A stretch of DNA of 64,000 nt from an uncultured Cellvibrio sp. (GTDB lineage Bacteria; Pseudomonadota; Gammaproteobacteria; Pseudomonadales; Cellvibrionaceae), in assembly GCA_946481095.1 (NCBI GenBank), contig CAMLML010000015.1, positions 3,406 through 67,405 of the forward strand. The letters run 5' to 3'. Below the pieces are notes generated by a model. That model ran no database searches and had not been told where the DNA came from. It saw nothing but the letters and a program-made list of their open reading frames with translations. Positions within the stretch are counted from its first letter, which is position 1; every line of letters starts with the position of its first letter. Shown here piece after piece: positions 18,330 through 26,732 of this stretch. The translations under genes and the position numbers were made by a program.

Positions 18330-20582
18330 TTAGTGAACGTCTTTCCAATATTCACGATTCAGGAAATACACAAAGATAAATAGAATCAAAATAAATCCAA
18401 GAACCCACTTGCCTGTTGCTTTACGCTCGACAGCAGCAGGCTCACCTACGTAAGCCAGAAAGTTGGTTAAATCAAACGCGGCCTGATCAAATTCAGCTGC
18501 AGTCATACTACCTTTAACCTTTCCTTCTTTTAACGCACCGCAATGCTCATCCAGTTGCAACTGACCCACTTCGTCACGCAAAGGGCCACCATTGTGGTTT
18601 AACTTTGGCCCTGCACCACATTCCAACAAACCTTGAGGACCAATCAAAACATGGGGCATGCCCACGTTAGGGAATACACGATTGTTTACACCCCAGGGAC
18701 GAGTATCGTCTTTGTAGAAGTTACGCAGATAGGTGTAGATCCACTCGGGTGAGCGCGCGCGCGAAACCAGGGTAAGATCTGGAGGAACCACACCAAACCA
18801 CACCTTCGCCTGTTGTGGTTTCATGGATATCTCCATCAATTGACCGATACGCTGCCCACCCTGGATCAAAGTGCCATCCATCAATTCAGGCGGAATACCC
18901 AGATCACTGGCAACTCGTTCGAATCGGGAGTACTTCACTGAATGACAACCCATGCAGTAGTTAACAAAATACTTGGCACCACGTTGTAAAGACTCTTTAT
19001 TGGTTAACTCAGGCTCCATTTTGTCGCAGGGTATAGCTCCGCACTTGAATGCGCCTTCACTGGCAACGGCTTTGATGGGTATCACCGCCAGAAGCACAAA
19101 GAAAGCAAAACCTGCCCAAACCAGATACGCAGGCAAACCTTTGGCCTGTGTCCGTGAAGGTTCGGTACCATCGTAATCACGTGAAGCCAATAGCGGTAAA
19201 GCAGCAAAAATAATCGCCAATATCAGGCTCAACCCTGTTACCAGAACCGGAATATGTGAATCAGCATATTTATCATTGAATGTGTAGTTGATAGTAAACG
19301 CAGCGAATATCAATGCAAAAACTCCACACAATATCCAGGACACCGGCGACTTGGCTTTCGCTTTATCGGGATTGGTCCATACAGGCATAGTGAAAAAATA
19401 AGCGAAGTAGAAAGTGGTTGCGATTTGCGACAGGAAGGTTCTGCCTTCTGTTGGCGCCTTCACTCCCAGATAACCCAAAATCACAAACATTGACGCAAAA
19501 GCCAGCAACATCAGACGGGTTATTTGGCCGCGATAACGCAGGGATTTCACCTTGCTACGATCCAACCACGGCAGGAAGAAGAGCACAACTATAGCGGCCA
19601 CCATTGCCAAAAAGCCCAGAAACTTGGCTGTCAGTGTGAACACGCCCAAATCAATTTCCAGGGTAACGGCACGCAACACTGCATAGTAGGGAGTGAAATA
19701 CCAGACGGGTGCAATGTGGGTTGGCGTTTTAAGGTTATTGGCTTCTTCAAAGTTAGCTAATTCAAGGAAGTATCCGCCCATTTCCGGCGTAAAGAAAATC
19801 ACATAACAGAAAATAAACAGGAAACAACAAATGCCTATCAAATCATGAACTGTGTAGTAAGGATGAAAGGGCACACCATCAAGGGGGACACCATTGGCAT
19901 CTTTGTTCTTTTTAATCTCAACACCATCGGGGTTATTGGAGCCCACTTCATGCAAGGCCAGGATGTGAAAGACAACCAAAGCCAGCAATACAATTGGTAG
20001 TGCGACCACATGCAACGCAAAGAAACGATTTAATGTTGCACCGGAAATCAGGTAATCGCCGCGTATCCACTCGACCAGGGCGTCGCCTATACCAGGAATG
20101 GCACCAAATAAAGAGACAATTACCTGTGCACCCCAATAAGACATTTGCCCCCAAGGTAATACATACCCCATAAAGGCTTCAGCCATCAGTGCCAGATAAA
20201 TAAACATGCCGAAAATCCACACCAACTCGCGTGGTTTTTTGTAGGAACCGTACATCATCCCGCGAAACATGTGCAGATAAACCACAACAAAGAACGCAGA
20301 AGCACCAACCCCATGCATGTATCGCAGGATATAACCGTAAGGAACGTCCCGCATAATGTATTCAACCGACTTGAAAGCCTCTTCTGCTGTCGGTGTGTAG
20401 AACATAGTCAACCAAATACCTGTTACTAATTGGTTGACCAAAACAAGAAGAGACAAAACCCCGAAGAAATACCAGAAATTGAAATTTTTGGGTGCATAGT
20501 ACTTACCCATATGGGTATCCCAGGCACGTTGAACAGGGAGACGGTCATCAATCCACTGCCACAAACCTACTAACCAATTCAT
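18330..20582 (-). CDS. Fused cytochrome b / cytochrome c1 of the bc1 complex
   Basis: One uninterrupted 750-residue frame covers two subunits that most Gammaproteobacteria encode separately. Residues about 1-400 are cytochrome b, with heme-ligand histidines in RYMHGVGAS and FFALHVVALP and the Qo-site motif PEW replaced by PEM in FFTPEMGGYF. About 400-490 hold extra hydrophobic helices and a linker. About 500-750 are cytochrome c1, with the CMGCHS heme-c site, a likely distal methionine in VGMPHVL, and a C-terminal membrane anchor. The segment AVIPIKAVASEG before c1 looks like a signal-peptidase site, as in the FbcH polyprotein of Bradyrhizobium. The ATG at 20582 starts 1 nt after the Rieske stop, with AAGGGG upstream. 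Confidence 0.9.
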   Translation of the reverse strand: MNWLVGLWQWIDDRLPVQRAWDTHMGKYYAPKNFNFWYFFGVLSLLVLVNQLVTGIWLTMFYTPTAEEAFKSVEYIMRDVPYGYILRYMHGVGASAFFVVVYLHMFRGMMYGSYKKPRELVWIFGMFIYLALMAEAFMGYVLPWGQMSYWGAQVIVSLFGAIPGIGDALVEWIRGDYLISGATLNRFFALHVVALPIVLLALVVFHILALHEVGSNNPDGVEIKKNKDANGVPLDGVPFHPYYTVHDLIGICCFLFIFCYVIFFTPEMGGYFLELANFEEANNLKTPTHIAPVWYFTPYYAVLRAVTLEIDLGVFTLTAKFLGFLAMVAAIVVLFFLPWLDRSKVKSLRYRGQITRLMLLAFASMFVILGYLGVKAPTEGRTFLSQIATTFYFAYFFTMPVWTNPDKAKAKSPVSWILCGVFALIFAAFTINYTFNDKYADSHIPVLVTGLSLILAIIFAALPLLASRDYDGTEPSRTQAKGLPAYLVWAGFAFFVLLAVIPIKAVASEGAFKCGAIPCDKMEPELTNKESLQRGAKYFVNYCMGCHSVKYSRFERVASDLGIPPELMDGTLIQGGQRIGQLMEISMKPQQAKVWFGVVPPDLTLVSRARSPEWIYTYLRNFYKDDTRPWGVNNRVFPNVGMPHVLIGPQGLLECGAGPKLNHNGGPLRDEVGQLQLDEHCGALKEGKVKGSMTAAEFDQAAFDLTNFLAYVGEPAAVERKATGKWVLGFILILFIFVYFLNREYWKDVH

Positions 20583-20583
20583 A

Positions 20584-21174
20584 TTAAGCCCCTTGCTCCT
20601 CACCTATAACAACTAAAAACTCACTCTCGTATTTATGAGGAGGAATCTCCAAATTTATTGGTGCAGGCATACTTTTGTAGACCCGGCCGGCCAGATCATA
20701 TTTGGATCCATGACAAGGGCAAAAGAAACCACCCTGCCACTTGTCACCGCCCAAATCCGCTGCACCCACATCAGGGCGAAACATTGGAGCACAACCCAAA
20801 TGCGTACAAACACCTAAAAGGATTGCAAACTCCTTGTTAACCGCTCTCTCGGGATTCTTTGCATACGCAGGCTGAACAGACCTGTCTGATTGGATATCAC
20901 TCAGCATCTCTTCTACCGTTTTCAAACCATCGATAGCAGCCTGAGTGCGGCGAACGATATAAACCGGTTTACCACGCCACTCAACAGTGATCATTCCACC
21001 TGGTTCAATCTTACTCACATTAACTTTGACTGGAGCACCGGCAGCCTTGGCTTTGGCGCTTGGGTACCATGACCCTACGAATGGAACAGCAGCACCCACT
21101 ACACCTACAGCACCGACAACTGACGTGCCGATAATGAGATTGCGGCGGGTTTTATTAACAGCGTCATTACTCAT
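20584..21174 (-). CDS. petA: Ubiquinol-cytochrome c reductase Rieske iron-sulfur subunit
   Basis: The 196-residue Rieske protein carries electrons from ubiquinol to cytochrome c1. The 2Fe-2S ligands are in CTHLGC and CPCHGSKYD. The N-terminus has a twin-arginine-type region (KTRRNLIIGTS) followed by a hydrophobic stretch that anchors it in the inner membrane. GGGGAGA precedes the ATG. It lies immediately before the cytochrome b/c1 fusion with a 1-nt gap, so the two are translationally coupled. A 262-bp gap with an rpsI terminator separates it from rpsI, so it probably has its own promoter. Confidence 0.96.
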   Translation of the reverse strand: MSNDAVNKTRRNLIIGTSVVGAVGVVGAAVPFVGSWYPSAKAKAAGAPVKVNVSKIEPGGMITVEWRGKPVYIVRRTQAAIDGLKTVEEMLSDIQSDRSVQPAYAKNPERAVNKEFAILLGVCTHLGCAPMFRPDVGAADLGGDKWQGGFFCPCHGSKYDLAGRVYKSMPAPINLEIPPHKYESEFLVVIGEEQGA

Positions 21175-21355
21175 GACGATTCTCCCCCAAGAGCTTGAAA
21201 AGCTGGAATGTCGATTGTCGTTTTAATCCCTGACAATCGAGATAAATAATGTTTTGGTGAGTCCACAAAAGGCGGGCAATGTTAAAGAATTCAAGCCTCG
21301 CTTACAAGAATAACCACAGTAATAAGATGGATTACAAGCGTAAAATTTTAGACAT

Positions 21356-21394
21356 AAAAAAACGCCCAAGCCAGAAAAGTCTTGAGCGTTTTTG
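21356..21394 (-). terminator. Rho-independent terminator of rplM-rpsI
   Basis: On the minus strand, 40-80 nt after the rpsI stop, AACGCTCAAG pairs with CTTGGGCGTT (one wobble) and is followed by a run of T residues. It ends the ribosomal-protein transcript before petA. Confidence 0.85.
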
Positions 21395-21436
21395 ACAATC
21401 ATCAAATGGTGAACAATAAATCCACACAAATGGCAA

Positions 21437-21829
21437 TTAACGTTTGGAGTATTGTGGTCTCTTACGTGCTTTACGCAAGCCAACCTTCTTACGTTCAACT
21501 TCACGGGAATCGCGAGTCACATAACCGGCTTTACGCAAATCAGAACGAAGTGCCTCATCGTATTCCATCAATGCACGGGTCAAACCGTGACGAATAGCAC
21601 CTGCTTGTCCGAAACTACCACCACCACTAACAGTGACGGTTACATCGAACTTGCCAACCATATCGACCAGCTCCAATGGCTGCATTACAACCATTCGCGC
21701 CACCGGACGACCAAAGTATTCTTCGATAGTGCGATCATTAATACTGATTTTGCCAGTACCTTGAGTAATAAACACACGAGCTGTTGAGGTTTTACGACGG
21801 CCTGTACCGTAGTATTGAGTTGCTGACAT
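21437..21829 (-). CDS. rpsI: 30S ribosomal protein S9
   Basis: A 130-residue protein with the N-terminal [14 protein letters not shown] and the C-terminal basic tail ending KRPQYSKR, which reaches the P-site tRNA. Both are diagnostic of S9. Length is standard. It has a strong ribosome-binding site (AAGGGGAT) and lies 11 nt after rplM, as in almost all Gammaproteobacteria. Confidence 0.98.
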   Translation of the reverse strand: MSATQYYGTGRRKTSTARVFITQGTGKISINDRTIEEYFGRPVARMVVMQPLELVDMVGKFDVTVTVSGGGSFGQAGAIRHGLTRALMEYDEALRSDLRKAGYVTRDSREVERKKVGLRKARKRPQYSKR

Positions 21830-21840
21830 GGTTTATCCCC

Positions 21841-22269
21841 TTATATATCCAGCACTTTAGGCTGTTGTGCAGTGTGTGGATGTTCGCTTCCGCCGTAAAC
21901 TTTCAGCTTTCTGAACATAGCGCGACCCAATGGACCTTTTGGCAACATACCCTTGACCGCAGTCTGGATAGTGCGCTCTGGCGCCTTTTGGATCAGCTTG
22001 TCAAAGCTGATGGACTTGATACCACCAGGGTGATTGGTGTGATGGTAATAAAGTTTGTCTGTGGCTTTACGACCGGTTACACGCACTTGAGCAGCATTGA
22101 TCACGACGATGAAATCGCCTGTATCAACGTGCGGGGTGAATTCGGGCTTGTGTTTGCCGCGCAAGCGCGAGGCGATTTCAGCAGATAAACGACCAAGGGT
22201 TTTATTGGCCGCATCCACTATGTACCAGTCATGCACTATGGCTTCTGGTTTGGCAACGTATGTCTTCAT
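21841..22269 (-). CDS. rplM: 50S ribosomal protein L13
   Basis: From the ATG at 22269 ([10 protein letters not shown]) the protein has 142 residues, the standard L13 length, with [14 protein letters not shown] and [16 protein letters not shown] lies 5 nt upstream. An extended upstream reading frame is not plausible because it covers the promoter and leader. It is first in the rplM-rpsI operon. Confidence 0.98.
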   Translation of the reverse strand: MKTYVAKPEAIVHDWYIVDAANKTLGRLSAEIASRLRGKHKPEFTPHVDTGDFIVVINAAQVRVTGRKATDKLYYHHTNHPGGIKSISFDKLIQKAPERTIQTAVKGMLPKGPLGRAMFRKLKVYGGSEHPHTAQQPKVLDI

Positions 22270-22325
22270 GTTATTCCTGCCTGGGATGGATGTGGATATA
22301 GATCCCTCAATTTGAGGGAGGCGGA

Positions 22326-22354
22326 ATTCTACACACATGTCCTCGGCAGAGCAA
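22326..22354 (-). promoter_or_regulatory. Candidate sigma-70 promoter of rplM-rpsI
   Basis: On the minus strand, TTGCTC (22354-22349) and TAGAAT (22331-22326) are separated by exactly 17 bp. Transcription would begin near 22319, right at a small hairpin (CCCTC/GAGGG, 22304-22318), giving a leader of about 50 nt before the L13 start. Confidence 0.55.
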
Positions 22355-22628
22355 CCGCCGAAAACCCGCTACTCTCTACAAGATAACCAGCCCCCCAGGG
22401 GGTTATGACCCCAATTCCGATTGGGGCCGATTTGCACATTTTGCTGCTTCGAGGCATTACTTATGCCTGAAATAAGTGCACAAACCCTGTCTTTGAATTT
22501 TGCATTCAAAGTTATCCATCTCAGTTTCGCCTCTTTTTCTTTTTGTTAACGACATAGCACAGTGCACAAATTCAAATTTTATTTTTTTTGCGCACCGCAA
22601 AAGGGCAATTGATTCATTTTCAAGAAAT

Positions 22629-22644
22629 TGGCACAAGGCTTGAA
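22629..22644 (+). promoter_or_regulatory. Candidate sigma-54 promoter of the nrt operon
   Basis: TGGCAC (22629-22634), five bases, then TTGAA (22640-22644) matches the -24/-12 consensus TGGCAC-N5-TTGCA except at the -12 C. Initiation near 22656 would give an approximately 67-nt leader. Nitrogen-source genes are commonly RpoN/NtrC-dependent, which fits the downstream nitrate-type importer. Confidence 0.5.
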
Positions 22645-22722
22645 TAGTCTCCTCTGTCGATCGCATAAATTAAATTTTAAAAATTTTATTGCACCTAAAA
22701 ATTCATTACAGGAGTCAATTCC

Positions 22723-24129
22723 ATGAAAGCTGTACTCAATAGCCACAGAAATTTCAAAGGGCTACTAAAAAAATTAGCACTGGTGACATTTTCATTTTCC
22801 GCCTGTTTGGGCATCACCCAATTTTCGTTTGCTGAAGTTGGTCCGGCAGAAAAAACTGATTTGAAATTTGGTTTTATTAAATTAACCGACATGGTTCCTT
22901 TAGCTGTTGCTTATGAAAATGGATATTTTGACGATGAAGGTTTGAATGTTGAATTGGAAGCACAAGCCAACTGGAAAGTTATTCTTGATCGTGTCATTAC
23001 CGGTGAACTTGATGGCGCACATATGCTGGCAGGACAACCCATTGGTGCCACCATAGGCTTCGGAACAAACGCTCATGTTGTTACCGCTTTTGCATTGGAT
23101 TTAAATGGTAACGGTTTGACAGTTGCCAACGATGTCTGGAAGAAAATGAAAAAAAATATTCCCCTTGATGCCAATGGAAAACCGGTTCATCCAATTAAAG
23201 CTGATGCATTGAAGCCTGTAGTAACTGCGGCAAAAGAGGCAGGTCAACCATTTCCAATGGGTATGGTATTTCCCGTTTCCACTCACAACTATGAGATTCG
23301 TTACTGGTTGGCGTCTGCAGGAATTCATCCTGGTTTTTACTCTCCGCTGAAAGGAGACATCACCGGCCAAATCAATTCAGATGTACTTTTATCTGTAACG
23401 CCTCCACCACAAATGCCAGCAACTTTGGAAGCAGGAACTATTAAAGGTTATATGGTGGGTGAACCATGGAATCAGCAAGCTGTATTCCGTGGCATAGGCG
23501 TACCAGTCGTAACCAATTACGATATTCACAGCAATATGACTGAGAAAGTATTTGGCGTTACCAAAACCTGGGCTGACAAAAATCCAAACACTCACATTCG
23601 AGTTGTTAAGGCATTAATTCGTGCAGGTAAATGGCTGGATGAAAACAACAACGCCAATCGTTCTGCTGCTGCAAAAATGATTTCTGCATCTCACTATGTC
23701 GGCGCTGATTACAAAGTCATTGCCAACTCAATGACCGGTGTATTTGAGTATGACCGTGGTGATTTACGCAAATCTCCCGACTTTAATGTTTTCTTCCGTT
23801 ACGCAGCAACTTATCCACACCAAAGTGATGCGGTTTGGTATTTAACGCAAATGCGTCGCTGGGGACAAATTCCAGAAGGCAAACCTGACTCCTGGTATCA
23901 GGAAACTGCTGCAAAAATATTTTTGCCTGAAATTTATGAACGAGCTGCTGCCGAATTAATTGCTGAAGGCAAAATGGGTGCATCTGATTTCCCTGACTTT
24001 AAAACCAAAGCGGGAATAAGAAAGTCTACAGAAATTAAATTCATCGACGGCATGATGTTCGACGCAAGCAAACCGAATGACTATATCAATCAATTCAAAA
24101 TCGGTTTGAAAGGCGACGAAAAACTGTAA
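22723..24129 (+). CDS. nrtA: Nitrate/nitrite-type ABC transporter substrate-binding protein
   Basis: A 468-residue exported protein of the NrtA/CmpA family, with a signal peptide over the first about 35 residues. The opening [21 protein letters not shown], the segment [19 protein letters not shown], and [15 protein letters not shown] are typical of this family; bicarbonate- or cyanate-binding members are close relatives, so nitrate is likely but not proven. AGGAG lies upstream of the ATG. It begins the nrtA-nrtB-nrtC-type cluster, behind a sigma-54-like promoter. No nitrate reductase gene lies in this window. Confidence 0.87.
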   Translation: MKAVLNSHRNFKGLLKKLALVTFSFSACLGITQFSFAEVGPAEKTDLKFGFIKLTDMVPLAVAYENGYFDDEGLNVELEAQANWKVILDRVITGELDGAHMLAGQPIGATIGFGTNAHVVTAFALDLNGNGLTVANDVWKKMKKNIPLDANGKPVHPIKADALKPVVTAAKEAGQPFPMGMVFPVSTHNYEIRYWLASAGIHPGFYSPLKGDITGQINSDVLLSVTPPPQMPATLEAGTIKGYMVGEPWNQQAVFRGIGVPVVTNYDIHSNMTEKVFGVTKTWADKNPNTHIRVVKALIRAGKWLDENNNANRSAAAKMISASHYVGADYKVIANSMTGVFEYDRGDLRKSPDFNVFFRYAATYPHQSDAVWYLTQMRRWGQIPEGKPDSWYQETAAKIFLPEIYERAAAELIAEGKMGASDFPDFKTKAGIRKSTEIKFIDGMMFDASKPNDYINQFKIGLKGDEKL

Positions 24130-24140
24130 AGCATTACACA

Positions 24141-24209
24141 GGTGGGCATAAAGCGAAGCGTGCCCACGCTGAATAGAGTTAGGTGGGCACGCTTCGCTTT
24201 ATGCCCACC
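24141..24209. repeat. Perfect 27-bp inverted repeat between nrtA and nrtB
   Basis: The arms (24141-24167 and 24183-24209) are exact inverse complements beginning GGTGGGCATAAAG, with a 15-nt spacer. The flank CCTACGG follows, as after the repeat at 7162-7232. It lies inside the nrt operon and could reduce read-through into the permease gene or protect the nrtA message from 3' decay. Confidence 0.85.
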
Positions 24210-24232
24210 CTACGGTGATACCGGGGAAAATT

Positions 24233-25219
24233 ATGAGTAGCGTCTTAACAGGTTCAAATTTTATAAAAATGGAAAAAATTACACCCGCCAAATTGCGTAG
24301 TATTGTGATGTCAATATTAATGCCATTCGTGGGCGTATTAGTATTCTTACTGATTTGGCACATAGCAGCACCCAACATCAAAACATCATTAGGAAATTTT
24401 CCGCAACCAACAGAAGTATTTGCTCAATGGGGCAATCTGGTTGATGAATATAAATCGGAAAAAGCGCGCGAAGCGCAATTTTATGAACGCCAGGAAAAGC
24501 GCAATCAGGAAATGCTGGCGCAAAATCCTGATGCACAAATTATTGAACGTGAATTCAGCGGCAGACCTACATTTTTTAACAAAATTGAAACCAGTCTGAT
24601 AACCGTTTTATCCGGTTTTTTAATGGCAACTATTATCGCCATTCCCGTTGGCATCATGATTGGCTTGAGTCAAACACTTTATCAGGCAATCAATCCACTT
24701 ATTCAATTGTTTAAACCCGTATCGCCGTTGGCCTGGTTGCCATTGGTCACTCTGGTTGTCAGTGCAGTATACGTTTCTGATTCGCCGATGTTTTCCAAGT
24801 CTTACATCATTTCATTATTTACCGTGAGTCTTTGCTGCTTGTGGCCCACCATGATTAACACTGCTGTGGGTGTTGCCGGTGTCAGCAAAGATTTAATCAA
24901 CGTCAGCCGCGTATTGCGTTTGGGTTGGTTCACTCACGTTCGCAAAATTGTCTTACCTTCTGCAATTCCGATGATGTTTACCGGCTTACGCATTTCATTG
25001 GGCATCGCCTGGATGGTGTTGATTGCAGCCGAAATGCTGTCGCAAAACCCTGGTCTTGGAAAATTTGTTTGGGATGAATTTCAGAATGGATCATCCGAAT
25101 CATTAAGCAGAATTTGTTTGGCAATATTGGTTATTGGCGGAATTGGTTTTCTACTGGACCGCACTATTCTGATCTTACAAACCTGGGTTAACTGGGATAA
25201 ATCTGCTGTCGTTCGTTAA
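24233..25219 (+). CDS. nrtB: Nitrate-type ABC transporter permease
   Basis: An inner-membrane permease of the BPD_transp_1 family. Starting at the ATG at 24233 (GGGGAAA upstream) it has 328 residues; a GTG six codons earlier is less likely. A first hydrophobic helix at about 35-55 is followed by a charged helical segment (about 75-110) not found in minimal permeases, then the conserved core with the EAA-loop region LRLGWFTHVRKIVLPSAIP. SSES...RI near the end is typical of NrtB. It lies between the binding protein and the ATPase. Confidence 0.87.
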   Translation: MSSVLTGSNFIKMEKITPAKLRSIVMSILMPFVGVLVFLLIWHIAAPNIKTSLGNFPQPTEVFAQWGNLVDEYKSEKAREAQFYERQEKRNQEMLAQNPDAQIIEREFSGRPTFFNKIETSLITVLSGFLMATIIAIPVGIMIGLSQTLYQAINPLIQLFKPVSPLAWLPLVTLVVSAVYVSDSPMFSKSYIISLFTVSLCCLWPTMINTAVGVAGVSKDLINVSRVLRLGWFTHVRKIVLPSAIPMMFTGLRISLGIAWMVLIAAEMLSQNPGLGKFVWDEFQNGSSESLSRICLAILVIGGIGFLLDRTILILQTWVNWDKSAVVR

Positions 25220-25249
25220 GTCATACGAAATTATATTGAGGATTGAATT

Positions 25250-26116
25250 ATGAACAATATTCATTTGGAACTCAGCAAAGTTGGAATTGAATTTCCTACA
25301 CCAAAAGGTCCTTTTTGTGCATTGCAAAATGTTGATTTAAAAATTCAAAAAGGGGAATTTGTATCGCTGATAGGCCACTCGGGTTGTGGCAAGTCAACTG
25401 TATTAAATATTGTGGCCGGGCTTTATCAAGCTACTACGGGTGGCGTCATGTTAAATGGCCGGGAAGTGAATGAACCCGGCCCGGAGCGCGCAGTAGTATT
25501 TCAAAACCATTCATTATTGCCCTGGTTAACTGCTTACGAAAATGTCGAGCTGGGCGTCAAGCAAGTATTTAAAGGCAAAAAATCCAAAGCAGAAATGAAA
25601 CAATGGATTGAACACAATCTGGAATTGGTACACATGTCGCACGCCATTCACAAACGCCCTGATGAACTTTCAGGCGGCATGAAACAACGTGTGGGTATTG
25701 CACGCGCTTTGGCGATGGAACCACAAGTGTTGCTGATGGATGAACCCTTCGGCGCACTGGATGCATTAACGCGCGCGCATTTACAAGATTCTTTGATGGA
25801 AATTCAATACCAACTGGGCAATACCGTGATCATGATCACCCACGATGTTGATGAGGCAGTGTTGTTATCAGATCGAATTGTGATGATGACTAACGGGCCG
25901 TCTGCGACCATCGGTGAAATTCTTGATGTAAAATTACCCAAACCCCGTAATCGCCTCGAGCTTGCAGACGACGCAGAATACAACCACTACCGTTCTTCGG
26001 TATTGCGCTTCCTTTATGAAAAACAAAAAAAAGTGGAGCCCATTAACGCAAAAAAGTCTGAAAGGCCTGTAACTGCCATTAATAGCAAAAGTGATTCTAC
26101 TGTCAAAGTTGCTTGA
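25250..26116 (+). CDS. Nitrate-type ABC transporter ATP-binding protein
   Basis: A 288-residue single-domain ATPase of the NrtD/SsuB/TauB group. Walker A is GHSGCGKST, the Q-loop is in VVFQNHSLLPWLTAYENV, the signature is LSGGMKQRVGIARAL, Walker B is VLLMDEPFGALDA, and the switch His is in ITHDVDEAV. It lacks the extra C-terminal binding-protein domain of cyanobacterial NrtC, and the last 40 residues are a lysine-rich tail. It is the third gene of the importer, 30 nt after nrtB, and is followed by a long hairpin. Confidence 0.88.
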   Translation: MNNIHLELSKVGIEFPTPKGPFCALQNVDLKIQKGEFVSLIGHSGCGKSTVLNIVAGLYQATTGGVMLNGREVNEPGPERAVVFQNHSLLPWLTAYENVELGVKQVFKGKKSKAEMKQWIEHNLELVHMSHAIHKRPDELSGGMKQRVGIARALAMEPQVLLMDEPFGALDALTRAHLQDSLMEIQYQLGNTVIMITHDVDEAVLLSDRIVMMTNGPSATIGEILDVKLPKPRNRLELADDAEYNHYRSSVLRFLYEKQKKVEPINAKKSERPVTAINSKSDSTVKVA

Positions 26117-26142
26117 TATTTTGATGTCTGATTATTTCGTTT

Positions 26143-26177
26143 CCGGATTGGTTGTTTTTTTTACACAACCAATCCGG
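26143..26177 (+). terminator. Hairpin ending the nrt operon
   Basis: A 13-bp perfect stem (26143-26155 with 26165-26177) has a 9-nt T-rich loop and lies 26 nt after the ATPase stop. No T-run follows, so it is either a weak terminator or a 3'-end stabiliser. A second 7-bp stem (ACCTCGG/CCGAGGT) lies near 26251-26270. Confidence 0.55.
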
Positions 26178-26330
26178 CGCAAAATCTGACCGATGCTGAT
26201 TGCAGACCATACACTTGATCCACCCTTTCACTGAATTGACGCATTGATTCACCTCGGCATAAACCGAGGTTGAAAATATAATTCATTTAATGCAAAGTTC
26301 TTTTTTGTGAATTGCCGGAGACAGTGCCCA

Positions 26331-26732
26331 ATGGAACTTACATCGCTCAACACTTCTTTTAATCATGCCGTTCAGGAAAGTTCAGTTCTGGAACTTTTTT
26401 ACAACAACAAACCTGTAGTTATTTTACCTGAGCAAACTCCCTTTCATTTGGGGCGACAAAATAATCAGGCAGGGCTTTCCGTTAACTGCGAGTTCGCTTC
26501 TCGCAATCATTGTGTCATCGAATTTCAGGGTGACAAATTTGTATTAAAAGATTCCAGTCGCAATGGCACATTTGTTCAATTTGGCAGCAGCCAGGTTTTT
26601 CATTTGCAGAAAGAGGCGACACCATTGATCGGTAATGGCAGTTTCAAGCTGGGTGCCACTTTTTTAATTGATGATGCAGAACGTATTTTATTTAAGGTAA
26701 AAACCAAAACCTATTCAACCGGCTCACCATAA
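26331..26732 (+). CDS. FHA-domain protein
   Basis: A 133-residue protein that is essentially one forkhead-associated domain, a phosphothreonine-binding fold. Motifs are HLGRQ near residue 40, ASRNHCVIEF, and DSSRNGTFV, matching the GR..S..H..NGT pattern. No kinase or secretion partner is nearby. The ATG at 26331 has GGAGA about 10 nt upstream; a GTG eight codons earlier is less likely. Its 3' end overlaps the GH74 gene tail-to-tail by 22 bp. Confidence 0.85.
   Translation: MELTSLNTSFNHAVQESSVLELFYNNKPVVILPEQTPFHLGRQNNQAGLSVNCEFASRNHCVIEFQGDKFVLKDSSRNGTFVQFGSSQVFHLQKEATPLIGNGSFKLGATFLIDDAERILFKVKTKTYSTGSP

Larger units (their letters stand above)
22270..22722. other. Divergent intergenic region between rplM and nrtA
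   Basis: The 453-bp region carries the rplM promoter and leader at one end and the sigma-54-like nrtA promoter at the other. Between them are GC-rich stems: CCCCCAGGGGG (about 22391-22401) and CCCCAATTCCGATTGGGG (about 22408-22427). The remainder (about 22440-22620) is AT-rich with no ORF that I would call. GCACAGTGC near 22555-22570 is a short palindrome that might bind NtrC, but it is not a good consensus match. Confidence 0.5.

Noticed and set aside
22555..22612. NtrC-binding sites upstream of the sigma-54-like promoter
   Set aside because: Short palindromes such as GCACAGTGC are present, but none matches the full GCACC-N-GGTGC pattern well enough to call.
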